The notes: generated from the sequence alone by a model not told the origin. Positions 6,593 through 15,209 are shown, counted from the stretch's first letter. The stretch: DNA of 20,277 nucleotides from Bacteroidota bacterium (GCA_024278565.1 JAJRSY010000140.1:1-20277), one strand, 5' to 3'. A program made the numbers and translations.

Positions 6593-7992
6593 TGACAACA
6601 ATAAATAAGAAACAAAGAACCATTGCAAAAGAGGTTATCTTAAAGGGGGTTGGCCTTCATACCGGGCAAAACGTAACAATGAAATTTGTAGCTGCCCCTG
6701 AGAACCATGGCTATGCTTTTAAAAGAGTTGATTTGGAAGGCCAACCTGTAATAGAAGCCGCCGCCAGTTATGTGGTCAATACCCAACGGGGCACGAACCT
6801 TGAAAAAAACGGGGTTAAGATCCAGACTTCGGAACATGTACTTGCAGCTTTGGTGGGTATGGAGGTAGACAATGTGCTCATCGAACTTGATGCGCCGGAA
6901 CCCCCGATTATGGATGGTTCTTCAAAATACTTTGTTGAAGCCCTTAAGATTGCAGGGGTTCAGGAACAAGAAGCGGATAGATGGGAATATGTGGTCAAAG
7001 AGGTCATTTCTTACAAAGATGAGGCAACTGGAAGCGAAATCACGGTAATTCCCGCCGATTCCTATCAGGTTACGGCAATGGTCGATTTTGGAACCAAGGT
7101 ATTGGGCACCCAAAATGCCACTTTAGAGAACATCTCTGATTTTAAAACCGAAATAGCCGATGCCCGTACCTTTAGCTTCCTACATGAACTGGAAATGCTG
7201 TTGGAAGACGGTTTGATAAAGGGGGGCGATCTGAATAACGCCATCGTATACGTTGACAAGGAGATTTCCGCATCTACGATGAGAAAATCGGAAAAGGCTT
7301 TCGATAGAAAAAAACTCTCTGTAAAACCAAACGGAATACTCGATAACCTGACACTTCATCAACCCAATGAAGCGGCACGCCACAAATTATTGGATGTCAT
7401 AGGTGATTTGGCATTGGTCGGCACCAGAATAAGGGGCAAGGTAATAGCCAACAAACCCGGTCATCTGGTGAATACCCAGTTCGCCAAAAAATTGACAAAG
7501 ATCATTAAGGCCGAAAAACGCAATCAGGTACCCCAATTTGACTTGAGCCAGCCCCCATTGATGGATGTGAACCAAATAATGGACATGCTTCCCCACAGAC
7601 CGCCGTTCCTTTTTATTGATAAGATATTGGAACTTTCCGACAGTCATGTGGTAGGAATGAAAAATGTAACCATGAACGAGCCCTTTTTTCTTGGTCATTT
7701 TCCGGGTGCGCCCGTAATGCCCGGTGTACTGCAAATTGAGGCCATGGCTCAGACGGGCGGGATCCTTGTGTTGAGCACCGTTCCCGACCCTGAGAACTAC
7801 CTGACCCTTTTTATGAAGATCGATAATGTGAAATTCAGGAAAAATGTAGTGCCCGGTGATACATTGATTTTTAAATGTAGTTTGATCACCCCGATCAGAA
7901 GAGGTATCTGCCATATGCAGGCGTATGCCTACGCTAATGATAAATTGGTGTGCGAAGCTGAGTTGATGGCACAAATAGTAAAAAGAAAATAA
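6592..7992 (+). CDS. lpxC/fabZ: Bifunctional UDP-3-O-acyl-GlcNAc deacetylase / 3-hydroxyacyl-ACP dehydratase (LpxC/FabZ)
   Basis: This 466-residue fusion is characteristic of Bacteroidota. Residues about 1-310 are LpxC, the zinc deacetylase that commits UDP-acyl-GlcNAc to lipid A. Zinc ligands are His82 (SEHVLAALVGMEVDN), His264 and Asp268 (RHKLLD), with Glu81 and catalytic His291 (PGHLVNTQF). Residues about 322-466 are FabZ, a hot-dog-fold dehydratase of fatty-acid synthesis, with MLPHRPPFLFID (332-343), His369 (FLGHFPGAPVMPG) and Glu383 (QIEAMAQTGG). Both activities draw on the same 3-hydroxyacyl-ACP pool, so the fusion may balance lipid A against membrane fatty acids. The GTG start at 6592 overlaps the lpxD stop (TAGTG), which suggests translational coupling. 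No active-site residue appears missing. Confidence 0.96.
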   Translation: MTTINKKQRTIAKEVILKGVGLHTGQNVTMKFVAAPENHGYAFKRVDLEGQPVIEAAASYVVNTQRGTNLEKNGVKIQTSEHVLAALVGMEVDNVLIELDAPEPPIMDGSSKYFVEALKIAGVQEQEADRWEYVVKEVISYKDEATGSEITVIPADSYQVTAMVDFGTKVLGTQNATLENISDFKTEIADARTFSFLHELEMLLEDGLIKGGDLNNAIVYVDKEISASTMRKSEKAFDRKKLSVKPNGILDNLTLHQPNEAARHKLLDVIGDLALVGTRIRGKVIANKPGHLVNTQFAKKLTKIIKAEKRNQVPQFDLSQPPLMDVNQIMDMLPHRPPFLFIDKILELSDSHVVGMKNVTMNEPFFLGHFPGAPVMPGVLQIEAMAQTGGILVLSTVPDPENYLTLFMKIDNVKFRKNVVPGDTLIFKCSLITPIRRGICHMQAYAYANDKLVCEAELMAQIVKRK

Positions 7993-7993
7993 A

Positions 7994-8779
7994 ATGAACC
8001 AACCCCTAGCTTACATACACCCAGGAGCCAAAATCGCAAAAAACGTTGTGGTGGAGCCATTCACAACTATTCATAATAATGTACGGATAGGAGATGGCAC
8101 CTGGATCGGTTCGAACGTTACCATAATGGAAGGGGCAAGAATCGGAAAAAACTGCAACATCTTTCCCGGTGCGGTAATTTCGGCGGCGCCCCAAGATCTT
8201 AAATACAACGAAGAAGAAACTACAGTCGTTATTGGCAACAATACAACAATTAGGGAATGTGCAACAATTCACAAGGGCACTTCGGACCGAATGAAAACCA
8301 TTATCGGAAAAAACTGTTTGATTATGGCCTACTGCCATATAGCACATGATTGCTTGGTAGGCAATAACTGTATATTCTCGAATAATTCAACATTAGCTGG
8401 CCATGTAACCATAGGTGACAATGTCATTCTAGCTGGCTTGGTTGCGGTACATCAATTTGTATCAGTGGGGCAACATGCATTCGTGACCGGGGGGTCATTG
8501 GTACGTAAAGACGTGCCCCCTTATGTTAAGGCCGCAAGAGAACCCCTATCGTATGTGGGCATCAATTCAATAGGGCTGCGTCGCAGGGGTTTCGCTTCTG
8601 AAAAAATAAGTGAGATACAGAGCATCTACCGTATTTTGTATCAAAAAAATTACAACAACACCCAGGCTGTCAGAATTATTGAGGCAGAAATGGATGCCTC
8701 GCCAGAAAGAGATGAGATTTTACAATTTATAAGAGATTCGCAAAGAGGAATTATGAAAGGGTATTTTAGCAACAATTAA
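7994..8779 (+). CDS. lpxA: UDP-N-acetylglucosamine acyltransferase LpxA
   Basis: This 261-residue protein has the usual LpxA length. LpxA puts the first 3-hydroxyacyl chain from ACP onto UDP-GlcNAc. The N-terminal two-thirds is a left-handed beta-helix of hexapeptide repeats (IHPGAKI, EPFTTI, RIGDGTWIG). The diagnostic CHIAHDC motif carries the catalytic His118. SAAPQDLKY (63-71), GNNTTIRECATIHKG and HQFVSVG are further family motifs. A helical C-terminal domain (about 190-261, with GLRRRGF) completes the fold. The gene starts one base after the lpxC/fabZ stop and is followed by efp after 8 nt, so it sits inside a compact operon. Confidence 0.96.
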   Translation: MNQPLAYIHPGAKIAKNVVVEPFTTIHNNVRIGDGTWIGSNVTIMEGARIGKNCNIFPGAVISAAPQDLKYNEEETTVVIGNNTTIRECATIHKGTSDRMKTIIGKNCLIMAYCHIAHDCLVGNNCIFSNNSTLAGHVTIGDNVILAGLVAVHQFVSVGQHAFVTGGSLVRKDVPPYVKAAREPLSYVGINSIGLRRRGFASEKISEIQSIYRILYQKNYNNTQAVRIIEAEMDASPERDEILQFIRDSQRGIMKGYFSNN

Positions 8780-8787
8780 AAACAATT

Positions 8788-9354
8788 ATGGCATCAACAT
8801 CAGACATAAGAAAAGGGTTGTGCATTAGGTACAACCACGATATTTTCAAAATAATCGAATTTTTACACGTAAAACCAGGTAAAGGTCCGGCCTTTGTGAG
8901 AACAAAATTAAAAAGTGTAACCACCGGAAAAGTAATAGACAATACATTCTCGGCAGGGCACAAGATCATAGATGTGCGGGTAGAGACCCGTTCATATCAA
9001 TTTCTTTACGCCGAGGGTGACACCTATCACTTTATGAACACCCAAGATTACAATCAGATTACACTTGAAAAAAGCAGTTTAGATGCTCCTGCCCTCTTAA
9101 AAGAAGGTGAAGTGGTTACCATTCTTTTCAATACCGAAGACAGTATGCCCTTGTCGGTAGATATGCCCGCAAGTGTTGTGTTGGAAGTTACCCATACCGA
9201 ACCTGGTGTAAAGGGCAATACGGCAACCAATGCCACCAAACCGGCAAAAGTTGAAACGGGAGCGGAAGTAAACGTGCCCCTTTTTATCAACGAAGGCGAT
9301 AAAATCAAGGTCGATACCGAAAAATGCTCCTATATGGAGCGTGTCAAGGAATAA
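8788..9354 (+). CDS. efp: Elongation factor P
   Basis: This 188-residue protein has the normal EF-P length. EF-P binds between the P and E sites of the ribosome and relieves stalling at consecutive prolines. Domain I (KOW-like, 1-65) carries the loop KPGKGPAF, with Lys32 at the position modified by beta-lysylation in E. coli. Two OB-fold domains follow, ending with NVPLFINEGDKIKVDTE and a terminal YMERVKE. No modification enzyme gene (epmA, epmB) is in the window. The gene sits inside the lipid A operon between lpxA and the second lpxD-like gene, an arrangement I recall as common in Bacteroidota. Confidence 0.96.
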   Translation: MASTSDIRKGLCIRYNHDIFKIIEFLHVKPGKGPAFVRTKLKSVTTGKVIDNTFSAGHKIIDVRVETRSYQFLYAEGDTYHFMNTQDYNQITLEKSSLDAPALLKEGEVVTILFNTEDSMPLSVDMPASVVLEVTHTEPGVKGNTATNATKPAKVETGAEVNVPLFINEGDKIKVDTEKCSYMERVKE

Positions 9355-9384
9355 ATTCTTCATTAAATCAGCACCCTTTTTAAA

Positions 9385-10317
9385 ATGAAGTTTCCCAAAG
9401 TATATACGTTAAAACAAATCGCAAAGATCATCGATTCAGACTATATTGGTGCTGATGATTTTCAAATCTTGGGAATGAACGAAATTCATGTCGTGGTTGC
9501 CGGTGATATTGTTTTTGTTGACCATCCGAAGTATTATGACAAAGCGCTAAATTCAAAAGCCTCTGTAGTTTTAATCAATGAACAAGTAGCATGTCCCCCA
9601 GGAAAAGCCCTATTGATCTCAGACGATCCGTTTCGAGATTTTAATGTGCTTACCAACTTTTTCATGCCCTTTGAGAAATCTGGGGTATTAATAGCATCTA
9701 CAGCCAAAATAGGTCGAAATACAGTAATTCAACCCAATGTGTTCATAGGCAATAATGTGGTGATTGGCAGTAATTGCCGTATTCACCCCAATGTAACAAT
9801 TTATGATAATTGTGTTATAGGTAACAATGTTACCATTCATGCAGGTTCTGTACTGGGGGCAGATGCTTTTTATTATAAAAACAGACCTGAGAGTTTTGAT
9901 AAATTGGTTTCGGGCGGTCGTGTGGTACTCGAAGACAATGTTGAGATTGGCGCATCATGCACCATAGACAAAGGGGTTACTGGAGACACTACCATTCAAA
10001 AAGGAACGAAGTTGGACAATCAGGTTCAGGTTGGGCACGATACGGTAATCGGCAAAAAGTGCTTAATCGCTTCACAGACCGGTATTGCCGGATGCGTGAT
10101 TATTGAGGACGAGGTTACCATTTGGGGACAAGTAGGCACTAACAGTGGTATTACCATCGGAAAAAAGGCCATTATTTTGGGGCAGACAGGGGTAACAAAA
10201 TCTGTTGAAGGGGGCAAAAGTTACTTCGGAACACCTATAGAGGAATCTCGTGAAAAACTGAAACAATTGGCGTACGTAAAAAAAATTCCTGAGATCTTAG
10301 AAAAATTGAAAGAATAA
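9385..10317 (+). CDS. Second LpxD-like N-acyltransferase paralog
   Basis: This 310-residue protein has the LpxD layout: an N-terminal domain (about 1-100, with DIVFVDHPKYYDKAL) and a hexapeptide-repeat beta-helix (about 102-285). The catalytic His is kept as His218 in LDNQVQVGHDTVIG. It differs from the first LpxD in this operon. The GADGFGFA motif is GADAFYYKN here (158-166), and the C-terminal helical region is shorter. It may acylate the same UDP sugar with another chain, or act on another sugar such as a diamino sugar. It lies 30 nt after efp at the end of the lpx operon. Acyltransferase family membership is firm; the substrate is unknown. Confidence 0.85.
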   Translation: MKFPKVYTLKQIAKIIDSDYIGADDFQILGMNEIHVVVAGDIVFVDHPKYYDKALNSKASVVLINEQVACPPGKALLISDDPFRDFNVLTNFFMPFEKSGVLIASTAKIGRNTVIQPNVFIGNNVVIGSNCRIHPNVTIYDNCVIGNNVTIHAGSVLGADAFYYKNRPESFDKLVSGGRVVLEDNVEIGASCTIDKGVTGDTTIQKGTKLDNQVQVGHDTVIGKKCLIASQTGIAGCVIIEDEVTIWGQVGTNSGITIGKKAIILGQTGVTKSVEGGKSYFGTPIEESREKLKQLAYVKKIPEILEKLKE

Positions 10318-10354
10318 TTAAGTAAGATTCGGCTAGAGATTGTTTTCAAACCTT

Positions 10355-10362
10355 TATTTTTG
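10355..10362 (+). promoter_or_regulatory. Candidate -7 box of sucD
   Basis: TATTTTTG is an exact TAnnTTTG match about 74 nt before the sucD ATG. A TTG lies at 10340-10342, but its 12-nt spacing is too short, so only the -7 element supports the call. The 119-nt gap after the lpxD paralog makes a separate promoter plausible. Confidence 0.4.
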
Positions 10363-10436
10363 TTCGACCTAATGAAATTTTGTAGAAATAGCAAAACAAA
10401 AAATAATCATTTAACACATTAACAAACAACTTTACA

Positions 10437-11309
10437 ATGAGTGTTTTAGTAGATAAAAATTCCAAAATCATAGTACAGGGTTTTACGGGCAGTGAAGGTA
10501 CTTTTCATGCCGAGCAAATGATCGAATACGGTACCAATGTCGTTGGTGGCGTAACACCCGGTAAAGGCGGGCAAGAACATTTGGGAAGACCCGTTTTCAA
10601 TACAGTGGCCGATGCTGTTGAAAAAACGGGCGCAGATACTTCTATTATATTTGTGCCACCTGCATTTGCTGCCGATGCTATTATGGAAGCTGCCGAAGCC
10701 AGCATAAAGGTGATCATCACCATAACAGAGGGTATACCCGTGGCCGACATGGTCAAGGTCGCCCACTATATAAAAAACAGGGATTGTAGATTGGTGGGAC
10801 CCAACTGCCCAGGGATCATTACTCCTGGCGAAGCCAAAGTGGGCATCATGCCCGGCTTTGTCTTTAAAAAAGGTAACGTAGGCATCGTATCCAAATCGGG
10901 CACTTTGACCTATGAAGCTGCCGATCAGGTAGTACGCCAAGGGCTGGGGATCACAACAGCGATCGGTATAGGCGGAGACCCTATTATCGGAACCACCACT
11001 AAAGAAGCCGTAGAATTATTGATAAACGACCCAGAAACCAAATGTGTGGTAATGATCGGTGAAATAGGAGGGCAATTGGAAGCCGATGCCGCAAAATGGT
11101 ACCAAGAAAGTGGTAGCGATAAGCCCATTATTGGCTTCATCGCTGGTGAAACCGCCCCTGTGGGTAGAACCATGGGGCATGCCGGTGCAATAGTTGGTGG
11201 TAGTGATGATACCGCACAGGCCAAGAAACGCATTTTAAGGGAGTGCGGTATTCATGTAGTGGACTCACCAGCCGAAATCGGGAAAAAAGTAAAAGAGGTG
11301 ATGGGGTAG
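10437..11309 (+). CDS. sucD: Succinyl-CoA ligase alpha subunit
   Basis: This 290-residue protein has the expected length. The alpha subunit carries the CoA-binding Rossmann domain and the phosphohistidine of the citric-acid-cycle enzyme that makes ATP or GTP from succinyl-CoA. Visible features are the CoA-binding loop QGFTGSEGTFH (14-24), GGVTPGKGGQEHLG (37-50), LVGPNCPGIITPGE (119-132), and the phosphorylated His248 in GRTMGHAGAIVGG (243-255). Its partner sucC is not adjacent: lpxD2 lies upstream and a terminator and fabG lie downstream. The subunit genes are therefore split in this genome or rearranged. It is followed by a strong intrinsic terminator. Confidence 0.96.
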   Translation: MSVLVDKNSKIIVQGFTGSEGTFHAEQMIEYGTNVVGGVTPGKGGQEHLGRPVFNTVADAVEKTGADTSIIFVPPAFAADAIMEAAEASIKVIITITEGIPVADMVKVAHYIKNRDCRLVGPNCPGIITPGEAKVGIMPGFVFKKGNVGIVSKSGTLTYEAADQVVRQGLGITTAIGIGGDPIIGTTTKEAVELLINDPETKCVVMIGEIGGQLEADAAKWYQESGSDKPIIGFIAGETAPVGRTMGHAGAIVGGSDDTAQAKKRILRECGIHVVDSPAEIGKKVKEVMG

Positions 11310-11353
11310 CCATTTGATGAAAAGTGCAGTTCATTTAAAAAGATGAAGAAACG

Positions 11354-11398
11354 AATCCTGTTTATACTGAAAATCTGGTTTAAACAGGATTTTTTTTT
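11354..11398 (+). terminator. Rho-independent terminator of sucD
   Basis: AATCCTGTTTA (11354-11364) pairs perfectly with TAAACAGGATT (11381-11391) around a 16-nt loop, and an uninterrupted T-run continues to 11398. It lies about 45 nt after the sucD stop. Confidence 0.88.
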
Positions 11399-11428
11399 CG
11401 CCTTTATATGAAACAAAACCTATATTTG
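11397..11428 (+). promoter_or_regulatory. Promoter of fabG
   Basis: TATATTTG at 11421-11428 is an exact -7 match. TTCG at 11397-11400, one base off TTTG, lies 20 nt upstream as a possible -33 element. The -33 would overlap the end of the sucD terminator T-run. The predicted 5' UTR is about 22 nt before the ATG at 11456. Confidence 0.5.
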
Positions 11429-11455
11429 AATTAGAACTGTGCAAACTCATAAGAA

Positions 11456-12202
11456 ATGAAATTGTTAGAAGGAAAAAATGTGATTATTACAGGTGCAAGT
11501 AGAGGTATAGGCATGGGTATAGCAGAGGTATTTGCTGAACATGGTGCCAACGTGGCCTTTACTTATAGTTCGAGTGAGGCGCCTGCCTTGCAACTAGAAA
11601 AAAAGTTGATTGGCAAAGGGGTAAAGGCGAAGACCTACAAAAGCAATGCGGCCAGTTTTAGTGAATCGGAAACCTTGGTGGCCAAAGTATTGGAAGATTT
11701 TGGCGGTATTGATGTATTGATCAACAATGCGGGTATCACCAAAGACAATTTACTGATGCGCATGGCAGAGGAAGATTTCGACAAAGTTATGGAAATCAAC
11801 CTAAAATCTGTTTTTAACATGACCAAGGCAGTACAACGCACCTTTTTGAAGCAACGTAAGGGCTCAATTATCAATATGAGCAGTATTGTAGGGGTAAAAG
11901 GTAATGCAGGCCAAGCGAACTATGCAGCTTCAAAGGCCGGAATGATTGGGTTTACAAAATCCGTTGCTCTTGAATTGGGTTCTAGAAATATACGCTGCAA
12001 TGCCATCGCCCCAGGATTCATTGAAACGGAAATGACCGCAAAACTCGACGAAAAGGTAGTGGCAGAATGGCGCGCAGCGATTCCGCTGAAAAGGGGGGGA
12101 TTGCCTGAAGATATAGCCAATGCTTGCTTGTTTTTTGCATCTGATCTGTCAGCCTATATTACAGGGCAGGTACTGAATGTTGATGGGGGAATGCTTACCT
12201 GA
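11456..12202 (+). CDS. fabG: 3-oxoacyl-[acyl-carrier-protein] reductase FabG
   Basis: This 248-residue protein is a classical short-chain dehydrogenase. FabG reduces 3-oxoacyl-ACP with NADPH in fatty-acid elongation. The N-terminal TGASRGIGMGIAEVF (12-26) is the nucleotide-binding motif, NNAG is at 90-93, and the catalytic tetrad is Asn115 (EINLKSVFN), Ser143 (MSSIVG), Tyr156 and Lys160 (YAASK). The closing QVLNVDGGML is typical of FabG. The gene is not beside acpP, fabD or fabF as in many bacteria but between sucD and a VWA membrane protein gene. FabG is the best call; other SDR reductases of similar length cannot be fully excluded. Confidence 0.88.
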   Translation: MKLLEGKNVIITGASRGIGMGIAEVFAEHGANVAFTYSSSEAPALQLEKKLIGKGVKAKTYKSNAASFSESETLVAKVLEDFGGIDVLINNAGITKDNLLMRMAEEDFDKVMEINLKSVFNMTKAVQRTFLKQRKGSIINMSSIVGVKGNAGQANYAASKAGMIGFTKSVALELGSRNIRCNAIAPGFIETEMTAKLDEKVVAEWRAAIPLKRGGLPEDIANACLFFASDLSAYITGQVLNVDGGMLT

Positions 12203-12299
12203 TTAATTTTTGGTGGTCATTTGTTCTGCATGGAAAATGCGTATGTTTTCAATCTGGTCATCGTACTGTTGTATCCCATGAACTGTTGGTCAATACACT

Positions 12300-14324
12300 A
12301 TGGAAATTAAAACCGTACTATTTATCATATTAGCCGCTATTACTGCACTTTTCATTGTATTATTTCAATACTACCACAAGGCCAAAAGAAAAGGCAACCT
12401 TAGTATAATTCTTTCCTTTTTACGATTTTCAGGACTGTTCGGGCTCTTTCTACTGCTGATAAACCCAAAGTTTTCAAAGAATGAATACACCCTCGAAAAA
12501 ACAAATCTTATTGTACTTAGTGACAATTCTTCCTCTGTCAGCACTTCGCAAAGCGAAATTCGGGCGATCCTAAAAAAAATAAATGAAAACAATAGCTTTC
12601 CTGACCGGTTTAATGTAGAACACTACCGCTTCGGAGCTGCTTTAAACACTTCTGACAGCTTGTCTTTCAAAGAGAAGAACACGAATATAACCAGTTCCCT
12701 GACAGCTCTCAATGAAATTTATGCCAACACAAAAACGGCGATTGTTCTGTTGACCGATGGCAATCAGACCTTGGGTGCAGATTATGGGTTTTATGGCAGG
12801 CAATCGAAGTTTCCCGTTTATCCGATTGCAATTGGTGACACAACCACCTATGAAGATATTCGTGTCGATCGTGTAAATACCAATAAGTATGCTTTTCTCA
12901 AAAATAAATATCCCATTGAAATTTATACCTCTTATGAAGGCACGGGTAGTGTTGCCTCAACAGTGAATGTGTTGGTAAACGAAAAAAGTGTTTATAAAGA
13001 GCGCATTACGTTATCGGCCAACACTAGTGCCAAGAGAATCAATACACTGATAAAAGCGAACTCCGTTGGAATAATGAAGATCAAGGTGAGCGTAAGTCCT
13101 ATAAAAAACGAGCGCAATAGTATCAACAACAGTAAAGTCATAGCCGTAGAGGTAATCGACGAAAAAACCAACATTGCCATAATCTCAAATCTGACCCACC
13201 CTGATCTTGGGGCTTTGAAAAAGGCAATCGAGAGCAATGAGCAACGCTCGGTCAGAGTTATGCGACCAAGTATAGATTTAAAAGACCTTGAAGATGTAGA
13301 TGTGTTTATTCTCTATCAACCTGATGCATCCTTTAAACCAATTTATAAGTACATTCAACAAAACAAGGCCAGCATATTTACAATTACCGGAGAGGTCATC
13401 GACTGGAATTTCCTCAATAGCATTCAGTCCAATTATAAGATCAACGGAGGGTATCCTGTGCAAGAAACTTTTCCTGTTCTAAACGCTGCTTTCTCTAAAT
13501 TTGATATTTCAAATTTCTCGGTAACCGATTACCCTCCTTTGAACAACGGTGCGGGTGCGGTCAAACTAATAGATGGTGAACCATTGTTGTATATGAAATT
13601 ATTTGGTGAAACCATGAAATCTCCATTACTGCTTTCCTTGGATACTGAAAAAGGAAAAGAACTTGTTCTTTTTGGGGAAAACATCTGGAAATGGCGTATG
13701 CAGAGCTACCGAAATGACAAGAGTTTTGACAATTTTGATGAATTTATAGGTAAATTGATGCTCTATCTGTCAACGACCAAACCTAGAAATCGATTGAATA
13801 TAGCGTATCGATCGATTTATCAAGGAAGCCATGAGACAGGGGTCACAGCCACCTATTTTGACGAGGCCTTTGTATTTGATACCAACGCCAATCTTGTTAT
13901 AACAATAAAAAGTAACGAGAATAGTACCTCAAAGGAAATACCTATGCTTCTTAAAGAAAATATGTACGAGGCTGGTTTAACTGACCTTCCGGCAGGGTTG
14001 TACTCCTTTAAAGTAACGGTGAAAAATGAAAGCCTTTCAAAAACCGGAAACTTCACCATTTTAGATTTTGACGTAGAACAACAAATTCAATCAACCGATT
14101 ATAAAAAATTGGGGCAGTTGGCCCAATCTACAGATGGGCAGTTGTATTTTCCGAACGAAGTTGATTCCCTTTTTCGCTATTTAGGCGAAAACCAACAATT
14201 TGCACCCACACAAAAAAGCACCAAAAATGTCGTATCTTTGATAGATTTTAGAATACTTTTAGCTATCATTGTTATTGCCTTGAGCCTTGAATGGTTCATC
14301 AGAAAATATAACGGACTAACTTAA
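12300..14324 (+). CDS. VWA-domain membrane protein
   Basis: This 674-residue protein has two hydrophobic segments near the N-terminus (about 5-24 and 36-54) and one at the C-terminus (about 650-667), so most of it is held between membrane anchors. Residues about 68-185 look like a von Willebrand A domain. The metal-site motif DxSxS is D75-N-S77-S-S79, and the late LLTDGNQT (150-157) supplies Asp153. A beta-rich middle region (about 185-285) is followed by a stretch (about 288-380, NIAIISNLTHP then VDVFILYQPD) resembling the glutamine-amidotransferase-like fold found in similar Bacteroidota proteins. Such proteins probably act in protein-protein contacts in the envelope; the function is unknown. 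It is followed 12 nt later by an SPFH protein gene, suggesting a joint role. Confidence 0.75.
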   Translation: MEIKTVLFIILAAITALFIVLFQYYHKAKRKGNLSIILSFLRFSGLFGLFLLLINPKFSKNEYTLEKTNLIVLSDNSSSVSTSQSEIRAILKKINENNSFPDRFNVEHYRFGAALNTSDSLSFKEKNTNITSSLTALNEIYANTKTAIVLLTDGNQTLGADYGFYGRQSKFPVYPIAIGDTTTYEDIRVDRVNTNKYAFLKNKYPIEIYTSYEGTGSVASTVNVLVNEKSVYKERITLSANTSAKRINTLIKANSVGIMKIKVSVSPIKNERNSINNSKVIAVEVIDEKTNIAIISNLTHPDLGALKKAIESNEQRSVRVMRPSIDLKDLEDVDVFILYQPDASFKPIYKYIQQNKASIFTITGEVIDWNFLNSIQSNYKINGGYPVQETFPVLNAAFSKFDISNFSVTDYPPLNNGAGAVKLIDGEPLLYMKLFGETMKSPLLLSLDTEKGKELVLFGENIWKWRMQSYRNDKSFDNFDEFIGKLMLYLSTTKPRNRLNIAYRSIYQGSHETGVTATYFDEAFVFDTNANLVITIKSNENSTSKEIPMLLKENMYEAGLTDLPAGLYSFKVTVKNESLSKTGNFTILDFDVEQQIQSTDYKKLGQLAQSTDGQLYFPNEVDSLFRYLGENQQFAPTQKSTKNVVSLIDFRILLAIIVIALSLEWFIRKYNGLT

Positions 14325-14336
14325 AAACAGAACACA

Positions 14337-15152
14337 ATGGATAAATTACCAAAAATTGCACTCCCCGTCATTTTTGTATTAATCGCACTGGTTATTTTAA
14401 TATCGAAATCAGCGGTCACGGTCGACTCTGGTCAAGCAGGCGTGCTTTACAAAACTTTTGGGGGCGGTGTTGTTACAGATCAACTACCCATGGATGAAGG
14501 TTTCCATATTGTAGCTCCTTGGAACAAGGTTTTCATTTATGAGGTGAGGCAGCAAGAATTGTTCGAAAAAATGAAAGTATTATCTTCAAACGGACTAGAG
14601 ATTCAAATTGATGCCTCAGCCTGGTATCAACCTGTTCGTGCAAAATTAGGGTTTTTACACCAAAATTTGGGGAAAGACTATTTGGATCGGGTCATCAAAC
14701 CTGCTATTCGCAGTGCTGCAAGAAGCGTAGTGGGTCGTTATACCCCAGAACAGTTGTACTCAAGCAAGAGAGATGTTATTCAAGATGAGATATTTGAAGA
14801 GACCAAGAAAATTTTAGAAAATCAAAATGTACAGTTGAACCAAGTACTGGTACGTGATGTTACCTTACCCAGTACAATCAAAGATGCCATAGAACGTAAA
14901 CTAAAGCAAGAACAAGAATCTTTAGAGTATGAATTTCGATTGGTGACCGCTAAAAAAGAAGCTGAAAAAGTAACGATCGAAGCTCAAGGCAAGGCTGATG
15001 CCAATAAGATTCTAAGTGCCTCGTTGACCGATAAAATACTTCAAGACAAGGGTATTGACGCTACTTTAAAATTGGCCCAATCACCAAACACAAAAGTGGT
15101 GATCGTTGGTGGCGGTGAAGCAGGTTTGCCCTTGATTTTGGGCAACAACTAG
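14337..15152 (+). CDS. SPFH/Band 7 (prohibitin-family) membrane protein
   Basis: This 271-residue protein has one N-terminal transmembrane segment (about 6-24, ALPVIFVLIALVILI). An SPFH/Band 7 domain follows (about 27-200), with VDSGQAGVLYKTFGG at its start and VLVRDVTLPSTIKDAIERK near its end. A charged, probably coiled-coil segment (about 185-230, EQESLEYEFRLVTAKKEAEK) follows and the tail is Gly-rich. This is the layout of bacterial prohibitins, which form membrane rings or cages and often scaffold proteases or microdomains. It begins 12 nt after the VWA gene and is probably co-transcribed with it. The partner protease, if any, is not in the window. Confidence 0.88.
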   Translation: MDKLPKIALPVIFVLIALVILISKSAVTVDSGQAGVLYKTFGGGVVTDQLPMDEGFHIVAPWNKVFIYEVRQQELFEKMKVLSSNGLEIQIDASAWYQPVRAKLGFLHQNLGKDYLDRVIKPAIRSAARSVVGRYTPEQLYSSKRDVIQDEIFEETKKILENQNVQLNQVLVRDVTLPSTIKDAIERKLKQEQESLEYEFRLVTAKKEAEKVTIEAQGKADANKILSASLTDKILQDKGIDATLKLAQSPNTKVVIVGGGEAGLPLILGNN

Positions 15153-15185
15153 TTCGTTGTTTCGTAAGACATACTTCAAAGGTTA

Positions 15186-15207
15186 AATTGTTTGATTCTA
15201 AACAATT
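15186..15207 (+). other. Inverted repeat just upstream of the his promoter
   Basis: AATTGTTT (15186-15193) and AAACAATT (15200-15207) form an 8-bp stem around GATTCT. It lies 34 nt after the SPFH stop and is followed only by GTTTT, so it could be a weak terminator. It also directly abuts the -33 TTTG of the his promoter and could serve as an operator. The sequence does not decide between these. Confidence 0.4.
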
Positions 15208-15209
15208 GT

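Noticed and set aside
7387..7974. 195-codon frame on the minus strand opposite lpxC/fabZ
   Set aside because: It lies entirely within the strongly supported LpxC/FabZ coding region, with no motif, promoter or neighbour support.
10446..10940. 164-codon frame on the minus strand opposite sucD
   Set aside because: It is a shadow of a highly conserved gene; the aromatic- and His-rich composition is typical of reverse-complement translation.
15186..15207. Strong terminator of the SPFH gene
   Set aside because: The stem is A/T-rich and followed by only GTTTT; kept only as an inverted repeat of uncertain role.
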